Numbered from the stretch's first letter, positions 35,411 through 46,417 are shown. The stretch: 64,000 bases of DNA from Hsuehochloa calcarea (GCA_036346395.1 CM070609.1:45332777-45396776), one strand, 5' to 3'. The notes: generated by a model from the sequence alone, not told the origin. Numbers and translations are program-made.

Positions 35411-37681
35411 TCACTCGGTAAAGAAAGATGGATAGTCTGCACGGAGACGATCTTCCCTTTCCCAAGTAGCCTCATCCTCCGAATGGTTCGACCACTGAAC
35501 TTTGAGGAATCTAATGGTTTTATTCCTTGTTCTTCGTTCAGCCTTATCGAGTATGCGAACAGGGTGCTCGCGATAGGTCAAATCCTCTTGGACATCGAGG
35601 GTTTCCAACGGAGCTTCCTCAGTTGGAACACGGAGGCACTTATTTAATTGGGACACATTTTCCTTGATGCGGCTCACTCCAGCATCTGCATGCTGAGCGA
35701 TCTTAATCCGATCCACCAAGGTTGGTTGCACAACCAAGGCAGCGAGGGAACCATGCTCAACCAATCCTAAGTTGAGACGCTGGAATTCCTCCAGAAGAGT
35801 GGGCTGAATCTCCTGGAGCAACAAGGCATTGCAATGCGCTTTGCGACTGAGCGCATCGGCAACGACATTAGCCTTGCCCGGATGGTAGTGAATACCCATG
35901 TCATAGTCCTCGATCAACTCCAACCATCTCTTTTGCCTAAGGTTCAGATCTGGTTGGGTGAATAAATACTTTAGGCTTTGGTGATCCGAATACACTTCGC
36001 AACGATTACCGATTAGGTAATGTCGCCAAATCTTAAGTGCATGCACCACAGCAGCCAATTCCAAGTCATGGGTAGGATAGTTAAGTTCATGAAGTCTCAA
36101 TTGCCTTGATACATAGGCCACTACCTTGCCTTCTTGCATAAGGACACAACCGAGCCCTCGACGAGAAGCATCGCAAAAGATATCGAAGCTTTGGTGAATA
36201 TCGGGAAGAACGAGGACGGGAGCGGTGGTCAAACGCTTCTTAAGTACCTGGAAGCTTTCCTCACAAGCATCGGACCACAAGAACTTCTTGTCCTTCTTGA
36301 GCAACTCTGTCATCGGCTTCGCGATCTTGGAGAAGTTCTCGATAAAGCGACGATAATATCCCGCTAAACCAAGAAAACTCCGCACTTCGGTTATCGAAGT
36401 AGGCTGAACCCATGAAAGAACGTCGTTGACCTTGCTAGGGTCAATAGCTACGCCTCCTGCTGAAAGAACATGACCCAAGAAGGCCACTTCCTTCAACCAG
36501 AATGCGCATTTGCTGAACTTTGCATACAGCTGGTGCTCACGAAGCTTGCCTAACACAAGCCTCATATGCTCATCATGTTCCTCATCATCCTTGGAATAGA
36601 TGAGAATATCATCGATGAAGACCACGACAAACTTATCCAAATACTCCATGAATACTGAATTCATGAGGTTCATGAACAAGGCAGGAGCATTGGTTAAGCC
36701 AAATGACATGACAGTGTATTCATACAAGCCGTAGCGAGTAGAGAAAGCCGTCTTTGGAATATCTTCAAGTCGTATCCGAACTTGATGATATCCTACTCTC
36801 AAATCAATCTTGGAGAATACTCGAGCTCCAGTTAATTGATCGAAGAGATCATCAATGCGGGGCAATGGATACTTGTTCTTTACCGTTACCTCATTAAGCG
36901 GACGGTAATTCACGCACATGCGCAAAGTATTGTCCTTCTTCTTTACGAAGATTGCAGGACAACCCCACAGAGATGAGCTAGGGCGGGTGAAACCTTTTTC
37001 TTGCAGCTCACTCAGTTGTTTCTTCAACTCCACCAACTCGTTCGGTGGCATCCGATAATGCCTCTTTGAAATTGGGGCAGTACCGGGAACCAACTCAATG
37101 ACAAACTCGAGGTCTCGAACTGGTGGCATCCCTGGAAGATCTTCAGGAAAAACATCGATGAAGTCACGAACTGTTGGGACTTCACTAATATCTAGAGAGG
37201 GCTTCGCGTCCAGCGCGAAAAGATGCGGACCTAGCAGCTTCGGCGAAAAGCGAACCTGCTCGCCGGAAGGACTAGATAGAGATACACACTTCTTGGCACA
37301 ATTGATTTGTCCCTTATGGTGAGACAACCAATCCATACCAAGAATTACATCTAGACTTGCTGAATGGAGGAGGATAAGATTCGCGAAGAATCTCACTCCC
37401 TCAATCTCGATAGGAAAGTCCCTACACTCTGATTCAGCTCTCAACTCCGAACCAGGAGAGCGGATGAGCAACGGGACTAACAATGGAGTAAAGAGGAGCT
37501 CACTAATAGCAGCAAAAGACTCAAAAATAAAAGAATGAGATGCTCCTGAATCAAACAAAACAGTAGCAGAATGAGAGTTAACAGAAAGTGTACCCAGCAC
37601 GACGTCGGGCGCCTCCTGTGCCTCCTCCGCGGAGATGAGGTTGACACGACCACTAGCCACGCCTTGGGTAGCAGGGACCAT
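35411..37681 (-). CDS. pol: Gypsy D pol: protease-RT-RNase H-chromodomain, integrase deleted in frame
   Basis: 756 codons without a stop. Order: protease with LFDSGASHSFIFES and ILGMDWLSHH (about residues 25-125), linker, RT (about 180-420) with CVNYRPLN and an intact VVFIDDILIYS catalytic box, RNase H (about 480-600) with DIFCDASRRGLGCVLMQ and LELAAVVHALKIWRHYL, the NVVADALSRKAH end of RNase H, a tether to RIKENV, then directly SQLNKCLRVPTEE and a chromodomain (VRILDKAERRTRNKTIRFLK to the C-terminus). The HHCC and DDE integrase domains, present in decayed form in E, are absent. The join is at ATGT, shared by both edges in E (59450 and 60531 areas). The annotated Met is internal: the frame stays open upstream into the gag zinc knuckle. 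It cannot integrate by itself, and is likely a non-autonomous copy. Confidence 0.9.
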   Translation of the reverse strand: MVPATQGVASGRVNLISAEEAQEAPDVVLGTLSVNSHSATVLFDSGASHSFIFESFAAISELLFTPLLVPLLIRSPGSELRAESECRDFPIEIEGVRFFANLILLHSASLDVILGMDWLSHHKGQINCAKKCVSLSSPSGEQVRFSPKLLGPHLFALDAKPSLDISEVPTVRDFIDVFPEDLPGMPPVRDLEFVIELVPGTAPISKRHYRMPPNELVELKKQLSELQEKGFTRPSSSLWGCPAIFVKKKDNTLRMCVNYRPLNEVTVKNKYPLPRIDDLFDQLTGARVFSKIDLRVGYHQVRIRLEDIPKTAFSTRYGLYEYTVMSFGLTNAPALFMNLMNSVFMEYLDKFVVVFIDDILIYSKDDEEHDEHMRLVLGKLREHQLYAKFSKCAFWLKEVAFLGHVLSAGGVAIDPSKVNDVLSWVQPTSITEVRSFLGLAGYYRRFIENFSKIAKPMTELLKKDKKFLWSDACEESFQVLKKRLTTAPVLVLPDIHQSFDIFCDASRRGLGCVLMQEGKVVAYVSRQLRLHELNYPTHDLELAAVVHALKIWRHYLIGNRCEVYSDHQSLKYLFTQPDLNLRQKRWLELIEDYDMGIHYHPGKANVVADALSRKAHCNALLLQEIQPTLLEEFQRLNLGLVEHGSLAALVVQPTLVDRIKIAQHADAGVSRIKENVSQLNKCLRVPTEEAPLETLDVQEDLTYREHPVRILDKAERRTRNKTIRFLKVQWSNHSEDEATWEREDRLRADYPSFFTE

Positions 37682-38269
37682 CTTCTGGTCCTGAGAAGAA
37701 CCACCTCCTAGCCCGCGTCCTCCATTAGGACGAGGGGCTGCTCCTGACTTCTTAGGGCATTGGTTCGCATAATGCCCCTTCTGGTTGCAGGCGAAGCAAG
37801 TGACTCCAGCCGGCCGGGTTGCGAGGGGCCACCTGGCGACTCGCAGTGCGTGGATGGGGCACGGCTGCGAAGGAAAAGCGAGTCTTGCGGCCTCGGGGTC
37901 TTGAAGTCTTGACGCGACTCCTGAGACGGACTGAAGCGGGGATAGCTAGCCCTAGAGGACTTGTGGGCCTCCCACTTACGCTGCGGGAATCCTGGCGCTC
38001 TCCTGAGTGCTTTCGACGATGGCCTTGTCCACCAAGGCCTGAAAATCCAGAAAGTCGACAATAGATAGCTTGTCCTGAAGCTCCTCAGACAAACCATCCT
38101 TGAACTTCTCTTGCTTGGCCTCATCAGTGGCCACCTCTTCTGGAGCATAACGAGCTAAATGGTTGAACTCGTACAGGTACTCCGTAACTGAGAAGCGTCC
38201 TTGTCTGAGCGACAAGAACTCCTTCTTCTTTAGCCTCATCAGGAATGTGACTCCGACAAAACCTCCCAC
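37682..38269 (-). pseudogene. gag: Gypsy D gag, N-terminus missing
   Basis: The capsid part (KKKEFLSLRQGRFSVTEYLY to NKAIVES-like sequence, in 37976-38269) and the zinc knuckle C-F-A-C-N-Q-K-G-H-Y-A-N-Q-C just upstream of 37681 lie in different frames. At about 38255 the sequence jumps from gag directly into leader sequence; about 0.8 kb present in A (2075-2862) is missing, so the gag start codon is gone. Confidence 0.85.
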
Positions 38270-38679
38270 AAGTTTTAGTTGATTATCCTCTCATTTTCTA
38301 CCCCATTTAGAACCTTTGAGCTTGCTGTCCGGAAATTGATAGATCGTTGTCCAGGTTTTGCATCCAAGCTTCTGGTCAAAATTTAGCCATTCCAGAAACT
38401 TCAAAACCTTGTAGAGGGCAACCACCACTTCAATTTGCCAAGCTCATTAATTCCCAAAACCCAATTAAACGATAACCACTATCTTTGAAGGAAGGAGAGG
38501 TAAACCATTTTTAAACTCAAATTAGAGTAAGATGAGAGGAGACAGCTAAGATAGGTAAGGAGTAAAATCTGAGAATTCCTTAAGCTTTCATAAATCATTT
38601 GATACTTTGAAAATAAGGTTTTCCAAAATATCCTAAAGACGACCAAACTTGGGTTACTACGGTCAGTATGGCTCTGATA
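38270..38679 (-). other. Leader of gypsy D with truncated primer site
   Basis: It matches A's leader (about 2862-3025 and 4861-5115). The last element bases, gctctgata (38671-38679), are the PBS minus its first three bases TGG; then comes the target duplication GATCG and copia C's leader. There is no 5' LTR. Confidence 0.9.
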
Positions 38680-38896
38680 GATCGCAATATCGATTCGATC
38701 AACCAGATTGATCTTCGCGTACTCCAATGGTTTTACTATCACTGTCTGCCCTGATGATGGAAACCGACTGGAGAGGCAAGTCGTGATACGATCATGGAAT
38801 AACAAACATGAACCCATCTTACAACAATCGCGCATGGACGATCATATCGACCATCGCCAAAAACGATCTAATCTGAATCTAAAACTAGACGGGATG
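38680..38896 (-). other. Leader of copia C, PBS-proximal part
   Basis: Non-coding. It joins 31332 when D and one GATCG copy are removed. Confidence 0.75.
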
Positions 38897-38908
38897 GCTC
38901 TGATACCA
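38897..38908 (-). other. Primer binding site of copia C
   Basis: Minus strand TGGTATCAGAGC, complementary to initiator-Met tRNA, next to the LTR edge at about 38910. Confidence 0.88.
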
Positions 38909-38909
38909 C

Positions 38910-39975
38910 TAAAGGATCGCGAGAAGGCTACGATAATACAAAACAAAATTTTATCGCGCAACCAAGGAATCTCAGCTAGTAATAGATTACGAGATTACAA
39001 CTAGACGCGCCGACTCGTAGCGGAAGTAGAGTCGATGTAGCGAGTTGATGCGGTCATAATCGTACTCGCCACATGTCTTCTCCTTCGAGTGTTCGTACTC
39101 ACCGCGCGACTTCTCCTCTTGCTCCTGTGATCGTCACGAGTTGCAGATTATCCTAGTGCTGATCTTCGCAACAACACCTCCAAGGTTTCCACACGTACGG
39201 CATAGGGACACCACGCGCTGGAGTGCTAGCACCGATGGTGTGGTTGAGAAAGGCATTGCTGTTAGGGTTTTAGGAGTTCTTCAAAAGATCATCGCACCCC
39301 TTGCCACCGCCCCTCTATTTATAGGCATCCATAATGGGTCTCGTACTTAAGGCCCATTAGGAACTCGTGACCTACAAGAATTCAGATCACCATCCAAATC
39401 AAATTCTAGCCCTTTAAGTGTGTGACCCTATAGGATCATGTGTAATCGGTTGTGACTCGAAAACTCATTTTCGACCACTAGTTGTTAGCGGTACCTAGCA
39501 GCACATAACGATTCCCGAACACACATAGAATATATCGGATGAACCTTAATGCAATATGATCTACGACTAGGTCCATATCACAAACGACCAGCTCGTATCT
39601 CTATACGATAAGTCCATATTTGGTCTCGACTAATTTGTAACTCTTTACGACAAGGTTTCGACCACTTAGTGACTATGTTCGACCAGCCTACGACCAGCTT
39701 GTATCTCCATATGATTAGCCCGTATCTGATCGAACTGAAAGACCTTATCGTGTATTCTCCCGTTGCCTCACGATATCTTCTTGAACTACAGGTGAGATAC
39801 TGTATCATACATGGACTGTTCAATACTTTCTTGATCAAGTGTCGAATAACTTTATGTGGTCGACACTTCAACCACAAGTGGCATGGCCACACACTTTCTT
39901 TATCCGACCACAACGAGGGGCCCAGAGACATCTCTCATGTTATGTTAGGAGGGGTAAATCCCATATCCGACCAGT
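38910..39975 (-). repeat. 5' LTR of copia C, partial
   Basis: It begins right after the PBS (taaaggatcgcgag; the expected TG..CA edge is mutated or shifted). It is cut at 39976 by gypsy F, whose target duplication should be CCAGT (39971-39975). It carries a TATA box and many short cgacca/tacgac motifs at 39560-39735. The rest lies right of the window. Confidence 0.75.
39315..39325 (-). promoter_or_regulatory. TATA box of copia C LTR
   Basis: The minus strand reads CCTATAAATAG, a canonical plant TATA box. Confidence 0.72.
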
Positions 39976-42128
39976 TGTAACACCCTGGCTATTCAGAAGC
40001 TAAAATGTTACCTAAAGGATCTAACATACGACCATAATTCAGAAGTATTTTAAACAATAACTCATCTAAAGGCATAAAGGGATCATCATACAATAGAACC
40101 AATGCAGGAATAAAGACTAAATCCAATTGAGTATAATAAGGGGGTGATCAAGGACCACAAGTAGTACTTAACTAAACAAATCATTGAGAGAAATATCAAC
40201 CACTTTTAACTTTATTTATTACAGTTCATCAATTGACGAATGGAAGACATAATCGAAACTTATTATTGAAAATAGAATAAGGTGAACTGAGTGAAAAGTG
40301 CTTGTCTACTCCCTCCCAACATACCCATCATCAACGATCACCTAAATAAAGAAAGAAAGCAAGAATGAGTCCGAGACTCAGCAAGTACCATAAATAATTG
40401 AACGAGACAACAACATTACGGAGTATGAACATAACAATGAATATATAAATGTATGGATGTATTGAAAGGAATGGACTGCACACATGCTCATACCGGTATA
40501 GCTAGTGGCACACCCGTCGGTGTCCACTTAAGACCGCATTTAAGCAAATATGGGGATCCAAATCCCGTATGAAGAATGTTTCATACGGGTTTCCAACTCT
40601 GCCCACATTAAAATGGTGAGTCTTACGTGCCCATACTAGAATTGATGGGTCTTTATAATCCACTCCCGTGGATGGAACATGACAAGAGGTGCATGTTATG
40701 AAATATGAATAATGAATAAGAACAACTCTAATAATGGCAATAACACATTTGAAAGGAATATAAACATGAAGTGTAATCATGGTTCGTACAAATAACAGTA
40801 TAAACACAACCACTCACCATTCATCTATAAAGAATTACAAGGTACTTGCCTTCCGCGTTGTGACGCGCTAGGAGGCAACGAAGGTGCTCCTAAATTCGAT
40901 GCCTCGCTGCCTACACAAGTACGTACTTGAAATAAGAACGACATGGTATAAAATGCTACCGGTATCGCTCTACAACACATTCCCAAAAACCCTAGAGTTA
41001 ACTAGTAGTAATAATCTTAAAACAGGCAACTCCATCGCTGGAACGAGTCTGGACAGCAGCACGGCAAAATTCATATTTATTAATCTGGGACTCGGAACGA
41101 GGTGAGGCCAGATCCTATGGAAGCTTAACGAACCTATCTAAAAAATTCTAGTTGACAAGATTACCTAATTCGGCCAAACTAAATTGCTAAACAGTGGAAG
41201 AAAATACAAGATGGGTTCTGTCTAGATGAAAGGAACAACAGTAAAGAATATATCACAACTTTTAACCTACGACTCCGATTGGGGTTTTCTTTATCAATCT
41301 GGAAAGATTATAAAATTTTCTACAATAACCTAGTTGGGTGAAAACCGATAATCTACCATTAACTTATTCATATTTTAAAAGACAATTAGACAGTTTATTC
41401 TCGACAGGCAGTCAGGACAGCGCGGAAAGATTATATCATAACTTTTGAACCGTAGATCGGAATCTTGTGATCTTGGCGGCTATGGAAAGCTAAGAATAGT
41501 GGCTACAAATAACTAGGAGGAAACCTCCAATTCTGCATATAAGGACCCGAAATCGGCCGCACAACCTACTGGGCAGAATCTGAATTTCTAACAGTACCTA
41601 TTCAATCCAATCAAACTAATCGAATTCGCTACTAAACAACATCAAACTGCAGAGGAAACGCCTCGTTACCCTTGTAGAACCCAGGAGGACGATAAACGAG
41701 GCTTGGGGAAGATGATCCCCCTTCTCCTCTTTTCTTCCTTCCCTTGGCCGGCCACCACACGCAACACCCGACGCCAGGGGACAACAGGAGGAGGGATCGG
41801 CAGGGGCACTCGTCTTCGGGGGAGGAGGATCACCACCACTAGGGAGGGCCGGTAGCAGGGGAGGCACCAAGATGGGGAGGGGGTGGCGGCTTGTGGGGGG
41901 TAGAGGAGGAGTGGGGCATCTAGGGTTGGGAGGGGGAGAGGGGTGCACCTCCCCCCTTGTGGCCGCCCCACCTCTTGGGCCTTCTGGGCTGCGGTTCATG
42001 GCCCCATGTTGTCAAAATTTTGCCAAAAACCCCTTTTTAACTCTAATATTCACTGGTAAAATTCTTCGCTGAGAGAAGAAATTCAAAATTGAATAAAGTT
42101 CTCTCTAATCGACTATCAGGATATTACA
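39976..42128 (-). repeat. 3' LTR of gypsy F, 2153 bp
   Basis: Minus start TGTAATATCCTG, end GCCAGGGTGTTACA. It matches the pieces 48103-48424, 49990-51412 and 55405-55662 of the 5' LTR. A GGCCCA/TGGGCC cluster is at about 41974-42006. Confidence 0.92.
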
Positions 42129-42143
42129 GTCTACCCCACTTAA
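42129..42143 (-). other. Polypurine tract of gypsy F
   Basis: The minus strand AAGTGGGGTAGAC precedes the LTR start TGTAATATCC. Confidence 0.8.
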
Positions 42144-42250
42144 CAGAATTCGACCCCGAATTCTCACCGACGACATGAACACAAAAACAACTTGCCTTAG
42201 AATTGGAATCAACAAATCTAACACGTTCTAGGAGCAAACAAGTCCGGATA

Positions 42251-42655
42251 CTACTCGCGCACGCAGGACTCCAGCTCCCACGTGGCCTCTCTCTTAGAAT
42301 GATGAGACCAAAGAACCTTGACGTACTTCAAAGTCTTGTTCCTCAGAACCCGCTCTGACTTTTCTAGTATTTTCACTGGCGGGAACTCGAAAGTAAGATA
42401 CGGCTCCAATGGAAAAACATGTTCTGGATTTCTCAAGAATTTCCTCAACATCGATACATGAAGTACATTATGAACTCCGCGCATGGATTCGGGAAGATCC
42501 AAGCGATAAGCCAATTTCCCAATTTGTGCCACCATTGGAAATGGTCTAACGTACCTCGGGCTAAGCTTCCCTTTGGTACCAAACTGCACTATTCCTTTAG
42601 TAGGCGATACTCTTAACAGAACCTCGTCCCCCACTTCGAATTCCAAATCTCGCAT
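42251..42655 (-). pseudogene. pol: Gypsy F integrase C-terminus and chromodomain
   Basis: LEFEVGDEVLLRVSPTKGI, the GPY/F-like module GKLSPRYVRPFPMVAQIGKL (Gly replaced by Arg), HNVLHVSMLRKFL and then a chromodomain-like end (VLRNKTLKYVKVLWSHHSKR, EATWELE). Chromodomains of this class are known to guide chromovirus integration to heterochromatin. It is open but separated from the integrase core by a stop. Confidence 0.88.
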
Positions 42656-42679
42656 TCTGACATCTGCATAGCTATTCTG

Positions 42680-43629
42680 TCAGCTCTGAGCTGCCAACAG
42701 ATTCTTCCTAAACTCTGCTACTCTGGCCACAGTCCGCTGAACCCAATCAGGACCAAAAACTACCCGCTCTCCAATTGCATCCCAGCACAACGGGGATCTG
42801 CACTTTCGCCCATAAAAAACCTCAAACGGAGCAGCTCGAATGCTAGCGTGGTAGCTGTTGTTATAGGCGAATTCTGCCAAAACTAAGTGATCTACCCAAC
42901 CTCCCTTCCAATACATAACACGACATCTGAGCATATCCTCCATTGTCGGTATGGTGCGTTCAGACTGACCATCTGTTTGGGGGTGAAAAGCGGTACTAAG
43001 ACGAAGCTGTGTGCCCAAAGCACCTCGCAAACTTCCCAGAACTTGGAGACAAATTTGGCATCTCGGTCAAAAACAATGGTTTTAGTTACCCCGTGCAACC
43101 GCACTATTTCTCGCACATAGAGAGGAGCCAAATCACTTGCTGAATTTGTGGTACGAATAGGAATGAAATATGCAGACTTACTGAACCGGTCCACTATGAC
43201 CCAAATAGCATCCTTCCCTCGCTTCGTGCGAGGTAAACCAACTACGAAATCCACAGATATGTCATCGCATGGCCATACTGGAACCTCCAAAGGTTGCAGT
43301 AAACCTACTGGTCGCTTATGCTCAGCCTTGACCCGCTGGCAAACTCCACAAGATGCTACATATTGAGCGATATCGATCTTCATCCTCTTCCACCAGAAAC
43401 TCTTCTTCAAGTCCTTGTACATCTTGGTCTCACCAGGAAGTACGGTATACGGAGTACGATGTGCTTCCCTTAGAATCTCATCTTTGACCTGAGCCTCCTG
43501 CGGTACATAGAGGTGGCCCTTAAAACGCAATGCACCAGAATCATCTACACTGAAGTGGTCTTGTTTGCCCTCAACAAAACGCTTCCTCACTCGCTGGAGC
43601 ATCTGATCATGCTGTTGTGCTTCCCGCAC
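42680..43629 (-). pseudogene. pol: Gypsy F integrase
   Basis: The zinc domain shows AHRTPYTVLPG (second His of the usual H-x-x-x-x-H changed to Leu) and CGVCQRVKAEHKRPVGLLQP. The core has ISVDFVVGLP (first Asp), a TIVFDRDAKFVSKFW block (second Asp) and, in another frame at 42680-43030, FHPQTDGQSERTI with the catalytic Glu, followed by EFAYNNSYHASI and PFEVFYGRKCRSPLCW. One frameshift splits the core near 43030. Confidence 0.9.
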
Positions 43630-44155
43630 TTGATCTGGGATGGCTGACTCAAGAAGTAAGCGGGTCTCACTATGGGCGGTTCCGCAAAGTAAAAAAAGAT
43701 ATCCATACGCTCAAAATTAGCAATAAGACAACTGAGAGTACGAGGTGTCGCCTTACGACTCAGAGCATCTGCTACAGCATTCGCCTTGCCAGGGTAATAC
43801 TGAATGGTGAGATCATATTCTTTTATCAACTCTAACCATTCCTCTGTCTCAGGTTTAAGTCTTTCTGGGTAGAGATGTATTTCAGACTCTTGTGATCAGT
43901 GAATATATCACAAGATTCACCGTACAAATAATGGCGCCATATCTTCAAAGCAAGAACCACTGTGGCAAACTCTAAATCATGAGTAGGATAATTCTGCTCA
44001 TGTTTCTTCAAATATCTCGATGCATAAGCAATCACCTTGCCCTCCTGCATGAGCACACAACCAAGTCCAATCCTAGACGCATCTAAATAGATTTTGAAAC
44101 GCTTCCCAGGCTCAGGAAGAGTAAGGATTGGAGCGGTCACCAACCTATCTTTCAA
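43587..44155 (-). pseudogene. pol: Gypsy F RNase H
   Basis: KIYLDASRIGLGCVLMQEGK, YASRYLKKHEQNYPTHDLEF and HYLYGESCDIFTDHKSLKYI, then after a frameshift IKEYDLTIQYYPGKANAVAD and ALSRKA. All are typical Ty3 RNase H blocks, including the catalytic DAS and TDH motifs. Confidence 0.9.
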
Positions 44156-44854
44156 AGTACAGAAACTATGCTAACACGCTTATGACCACTAGAATTTGAC
44201 ACCTTTCTGTGTCAACTCGGACATCGGTCTAGCAATGGTCGAAAAACCCACCACGAAACGCCGGTAATAGCCAGCTAAACTTTCTCGACATTGGTTGGCC
44301 TTTTCCATTCTACCATTGTTGAGATCTTGCTAGGATCAACTTAAATGCCCTCTTGATTAATTACATGGCCCAGAAACCCAACTTCAGAAATCCGAATTCA
44401 CACTTCTTCAGCTTGGCATAAAATTGGTTCTCTCTTAAAGTTTCAAGAACCAACCTCAGATGCTCATCATCCTCTTCCGTCTTGGAATAAATCAGGATAT
44501 CATCAATGAATACTACAACAAAATCATCAAGGTATCGATGCAGCATATTGTTCATGGCTTCTATGAAAACTGCAGGAGCATTTGTTAGCCCAAAATACAT
44601 AACCTTATACTCATAATGGCCATACCTCGTAGAGAAAGCTGTCTTCTCAATATCTTGCTCCCGAACTCGAATTTGGTTATAACTTGACTGAAGGTCAATC
44701 TTGGAGAATATTTGAGCTCCCTTCAGTTGATTAAAGAGATCCTCGATGCGGGGCAAAGGATATTTATTCTTTACAGTAGCCTGATTAAGAGCCGGTAGTC
44801 CACACACATACGCCAATTGCCATCTTTCTTCTTAGTGAATAGAACAGGTGCTCC
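44156..44854 (-). pseudogene. pol: Gypsy F reverse transcriptase
   Basis: Open in 44361-44816: NKYPLPRIEDLFNQLKGAQI, FSKIDLQSSYNQIRV, YFGLTNAPAVF and the catalytic FVVVFIDDILIYSK (intact). It breaks near 44361, and the thumb/connection region 44156-44360 is scattered over frames. The N-terminal RT part is at 44855-44950. Confidence 0.9.
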
Positions 44855-45571
44855 TCACGACGAAACACTATGCCGAATCATACCTTTGGACAGTAGGTCG
44901 TCCAATTGCTTCTTCAACTCCTCCTGGAAGGGTCGAGCCAAACGGTAAGGAGACATTGAGATGGGTCGAGTTCCAGGAATAAGATCAATCCGGAAATCCA
45001 CTTTCTGCTCTGGACGCATCCCAGGAAGCTCCACAGGAAAGACATCAGAAAACTCATTCACCACAGGAACCTCCTCGATACGCAGTGAAGAGTCAGTCTT
45101 CTCGCTGAGAGACCAAAGCAACCCAATGGTTGAGGCCCAACGACTAGGAAAAAGACTAGCCAACACGAACAATGAATCAGACGGTGCACTGCCCTGAAAC
45201 ACCAGCTCCTCCCCGGACGGGGCTTGCAAAGTCACCGTCTTCCAGAAGCAACAAATCTTGGCACGATAACGGAATAACCAGTCCATGCCCAGAATAACAT
45301 CAAAAGGTGACAACTGAATTATCATAAGGTTAGCAGTGAAATTCTCATCATCAATAGTGATAGAACAGCCCGGACATGCTGTAGAGCTAGAAATAAGACC
45401 CCCCGGAGAGCTGACTACCACAGACTCAGAAATATGCTGCAAACTCAAACCCGCCCTTTTACAAACTCCAGAGACAGAAATGAATAAGTAGCCCCTGAAT
45501 CAAATAGAATGAAAGAATCATGTGAATCGACTAGCAAAGTACCTGTCACCACGTTAGGACGGCCCATAGTC
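44855..45571 (-). pseudogene. pol: Gypsy F protease and RT N-terminus
   Basis: The protease active site (LFDSGATYSF type) is readable around 45520-45480 in another frame; VILGMDWLFRYRAKICC follows in the frame 45448-44855. Next come VNEFSDVFPVELPGMRPEQK, FRIDLIPGTRPISMSPYRLA and the start of RT (LKKQLDDLLSKGMIR). Confidence 0.85.
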
Positions 45572-46123
45572 TCAGGAGTGGGCATGGCGTAGACTCTCAG
45601 TAGTGCCAGAGCAAATGATGCACCGACACTCGGCGAAGGGTAAACAGGAACTGCTATGGGAGAAACGAACTACGATGGTGCAGACGGAACGGGGTTCCAG
45701 TAGAACCCCGCAGGACGTGCAGGAGTTAACGTTGCAGGAGGAACCCATCCTGTAGAGGCGAGGCCACAGAACCACGTAGCTAAGTGAAGCCCGAACCCAG
45801 AGAACCTTTGGAAGAAGAAGCTGCTGGGCCGGCTCCACTTGATGAGGCTCGCTGGGTTTTGCTTGCATACGGATATCTTGTGGGATTTCCTACCACACTG
45901 ACGGCATGTCCCTTTGAAAGAACACTCTGAAGCCCAGTGCCCCTCACCACACCTGAGCATTTCATACCTTGGCCAGGGGCGGGGCGCATCGGGGTGTGGA
46001 TGGCCAACGTGGCGTCGATGAAGAAGCCCTTCTTTGAGCAGGGAGCAGTGATGACCTCCCTGGAATCTCTTGGGAGCAGGTCGCTGAGAAGACCCACCTT
46101 GATGAGGACATCCCTCCTTCGGA
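45572..46123 (-). pseudogene. gag: Gypsy F gag C-terminus with zinc knuckle
   Basis: A frameshifted mix: PKRFQGG-type linker and RCGEGHWASECSFKGTCRQC. The knuckle reads C-G-E-G-H-W-A-S-E-C with a following CRQCGRKSHKISVC. The frames at 45670-46128 and 45780-46139 each hold part. An 866-bp insert interrupts at 46124. Confidence 0.8.
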
Positions 46124-46300
46124 TACACGTACTACACAAGACCCTCCAGATTTGGGTGTTGAACTACAAGGTCCTATGACAAGAGCTAGAGCATGTGACT
46201 TAATCTATCGGTAAAATCGTTTCTAGAAATTTGAGTGTATTATTTGAGAACTCTATGATCTTTGCCTAATAGAGATTATTTACTTGTACTCGGGAATCTA

Positions 46301-46417
46301 GGCCTACGACCGGTTCAAGAAGGTCTACAACCACTTCAAGAAGGCCTACGACCGGTTCAAGAAGGTCCACGACCAATTCCGCGGGGCCTCGACCACTTCA
46401 AGAAGGCCTACGACCGG
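46301..46417. repeat. 21-bp tandem repeat in the 866-bp insert
   Basis: About 5.6 units of the type ggcctacgaccggttcaaga(a), starting at 46301, 46322, 46343, 46364, 46385 (20 bp) and 46405. Because 21 is divisible by 3, it stays open in one frame. Confidence 0.93.

Larger units (their letters stand above)
31338..38679 (-). mobile_element. Gypsy element D: one LTR, no 5' LTR, perfect target duplication
   Basis: Minus strand: it begins inside the PBS (TATCAGAGCC, 38679), then a leader, a gag missing its N-terminus, a continuous protease-RT-RNase H-chromodomain frame lacking integrase, PPT, and a full 3' LTR (35370-31338). GATCG flanks both ends (31333-31337 and 38680-38684). Internal deletions: leader plus gag start (about 0.8 kb relative to A) and integrase (about 1.1 kb relative to E). 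Confidence 0.9.
25542..39975 (-). mobile_element. Copia element C, split by several insertions
   Basis: Reading leftward on the minus strand: part of the 5' LTR (39975-38910, cut by F), PBS, leader (38896-38680 and 31332-30209), gag, protease, integrase to 25542, where H's LTR interrupts. RT, RNase H and 3' LTR are not in the window. Insertions inside it are gypsy D in the leader (TSD GATCG) and solo gypsy LTR P in the integrase (TSD cagac/tagac). Confidence 0.88.

Noticed and set aside
41616..41999. Pro-rich minus frame, with a relative at 55348-55704
   Set aside because: Both lie in the C-rich block of gypsy F's LTR; homology is DNA-level LTR homology.
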